NCBI GenBank assembly: GCA_949289925.1
Contig: CASEPW010000057.1
Coordinates: 1-5,638, forward strand
Length of the DNA: 5,638 bases
Reading direction: 5' to 3'
Origin: an uncultured Mycoplasmataceae bacterium
Lineage (GTDB): Bacteria > Bacillota_I > Bacilli_A > Mycoplasmatales > Mycoplasmoidaceae
A program made the translations under genes and the position numbers. The notes below the pieces were generated by a model. It made no database searches. It saw nothing but the letters and a program-made list of their open reading frames with translations, and was not told the origin of the DNA. The number at the start of each line of letters is the position of its first letter. Positions within the stretch are counted from its first letter, which is position 1. Below, piece after piece: positions 5,570 through 5,638 of this stretch.

Positions 5570-5638
5570 GTAGTCTAAAACAAAAGAAATAATAGCAGAA
5601 ATTGTTCAGAAATTTTGGTTTGGTATCATTTTTATGTA
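5546..5638 (+). CRISPR. CRISPR array, leader end, cut by window edge
   Basis: Repeat 1 is 36 bp at 5546-5581, starting ATTTTGGTTTGG and ending GTAGTCTAAAAC. Spacer 1 is 30 bp at 5582-5611. Repeat 2 begins at 5612, and its 27 visible bases are identical to repeat 1. Repeat length, spacer length, the AAAAC end and full pairing with the tracrRNA anti-repeat all fit type II-A. Crops on the + strand give spacer followed by repeat, the order needed for crRNA. Spacer 1 is the newest if insertion is at the leader. Its target is unknown, and I see no match to it inside this window. The array size cannot be determined. Confidence 0.95.

Noticed and set aside
5546..5638. array transcribed from the minus strand, since the reverse complement of the repeat begins GTTTTAGAC like the S. 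pyogenes repeat
   Set aside because: The anti-repeat, nexus and terminator are only coherent on the + strand, and they require + strand crRNA. The leader with its anchor motif also lies at the left end.

Overview
The window holds an almost complete type II-A CRISPR-Cas9 locus, all on the + strand, from a mollicute (Mycoplasma/Spiroplasma/Entomoplasma-like). Two things point there. Base composition is extremely A+T-rich. UGA must also be read as tryptophan: all 21 Trp codons I can place in the four proteins are TGA, none is TGG, and the real stops are TAA or TAG. Read with genetic code 4, the reading frames are intact. Read with the standard code, cas9 would look like a string of broken fragments. 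I cannot name the species from sequence alone.

Layout: 1-107 is an upstream region with a TATAAT box and an imperfect inverted repeat. 108-3461 is cas9 (1117 aa), with all RuvC and HNH catalytic residues in place and spacing like the compact S. aureus Cas9. 3433-3560 holds a strong promoter overlapping the cas9 stop codon and the tracrRNA it drives: 5' hairpin, 32-nt anti-repeat, nexus hairpin and intrinsic terminator. 3576-4451 is cas1, 4438-4764 is cas2 and 4764-5507 is a divergent csn2; these three overlap end to end. 5508-5545 is a 38-bp leader ending in ATTTGAC, close to the streptococcal leader-anchoring motif. 5546-5638 is the start of the CRISPR array: one full 36-bp repeat, one 30-bp spacer and 27 bases of the next repeat, cut by the window edge.

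How it works together: Cas1-Cas2, helped by Csn2 and Cas9, would insert new spacers at the leader-repeat junction. The array is transcribed on the + strand. Each repeat pairs with the tracrRNA anti-repeat, a host RNase III would be expected to trim the duplex, and Cas9 uses the dual RNA to cut matching DNA.

The points most worth a second look lie in the RNA and regulatory layer. The crRNA:tracrRNA duplex has no bulge, but a tandem G-U wobble falls where the usual bulge would be. The tracrRNA can alternatively fold its anti-repeat onto its own nexus. The cas9 start region resembles the CRISPR repeat and so could pair with tracrRNA. The leader-repeat junction creates a perfect TTGACA box. The tracrRNA terminator separates the effector gene from the adaptation genes. 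The class of system is known; these details are inferences from sequence.
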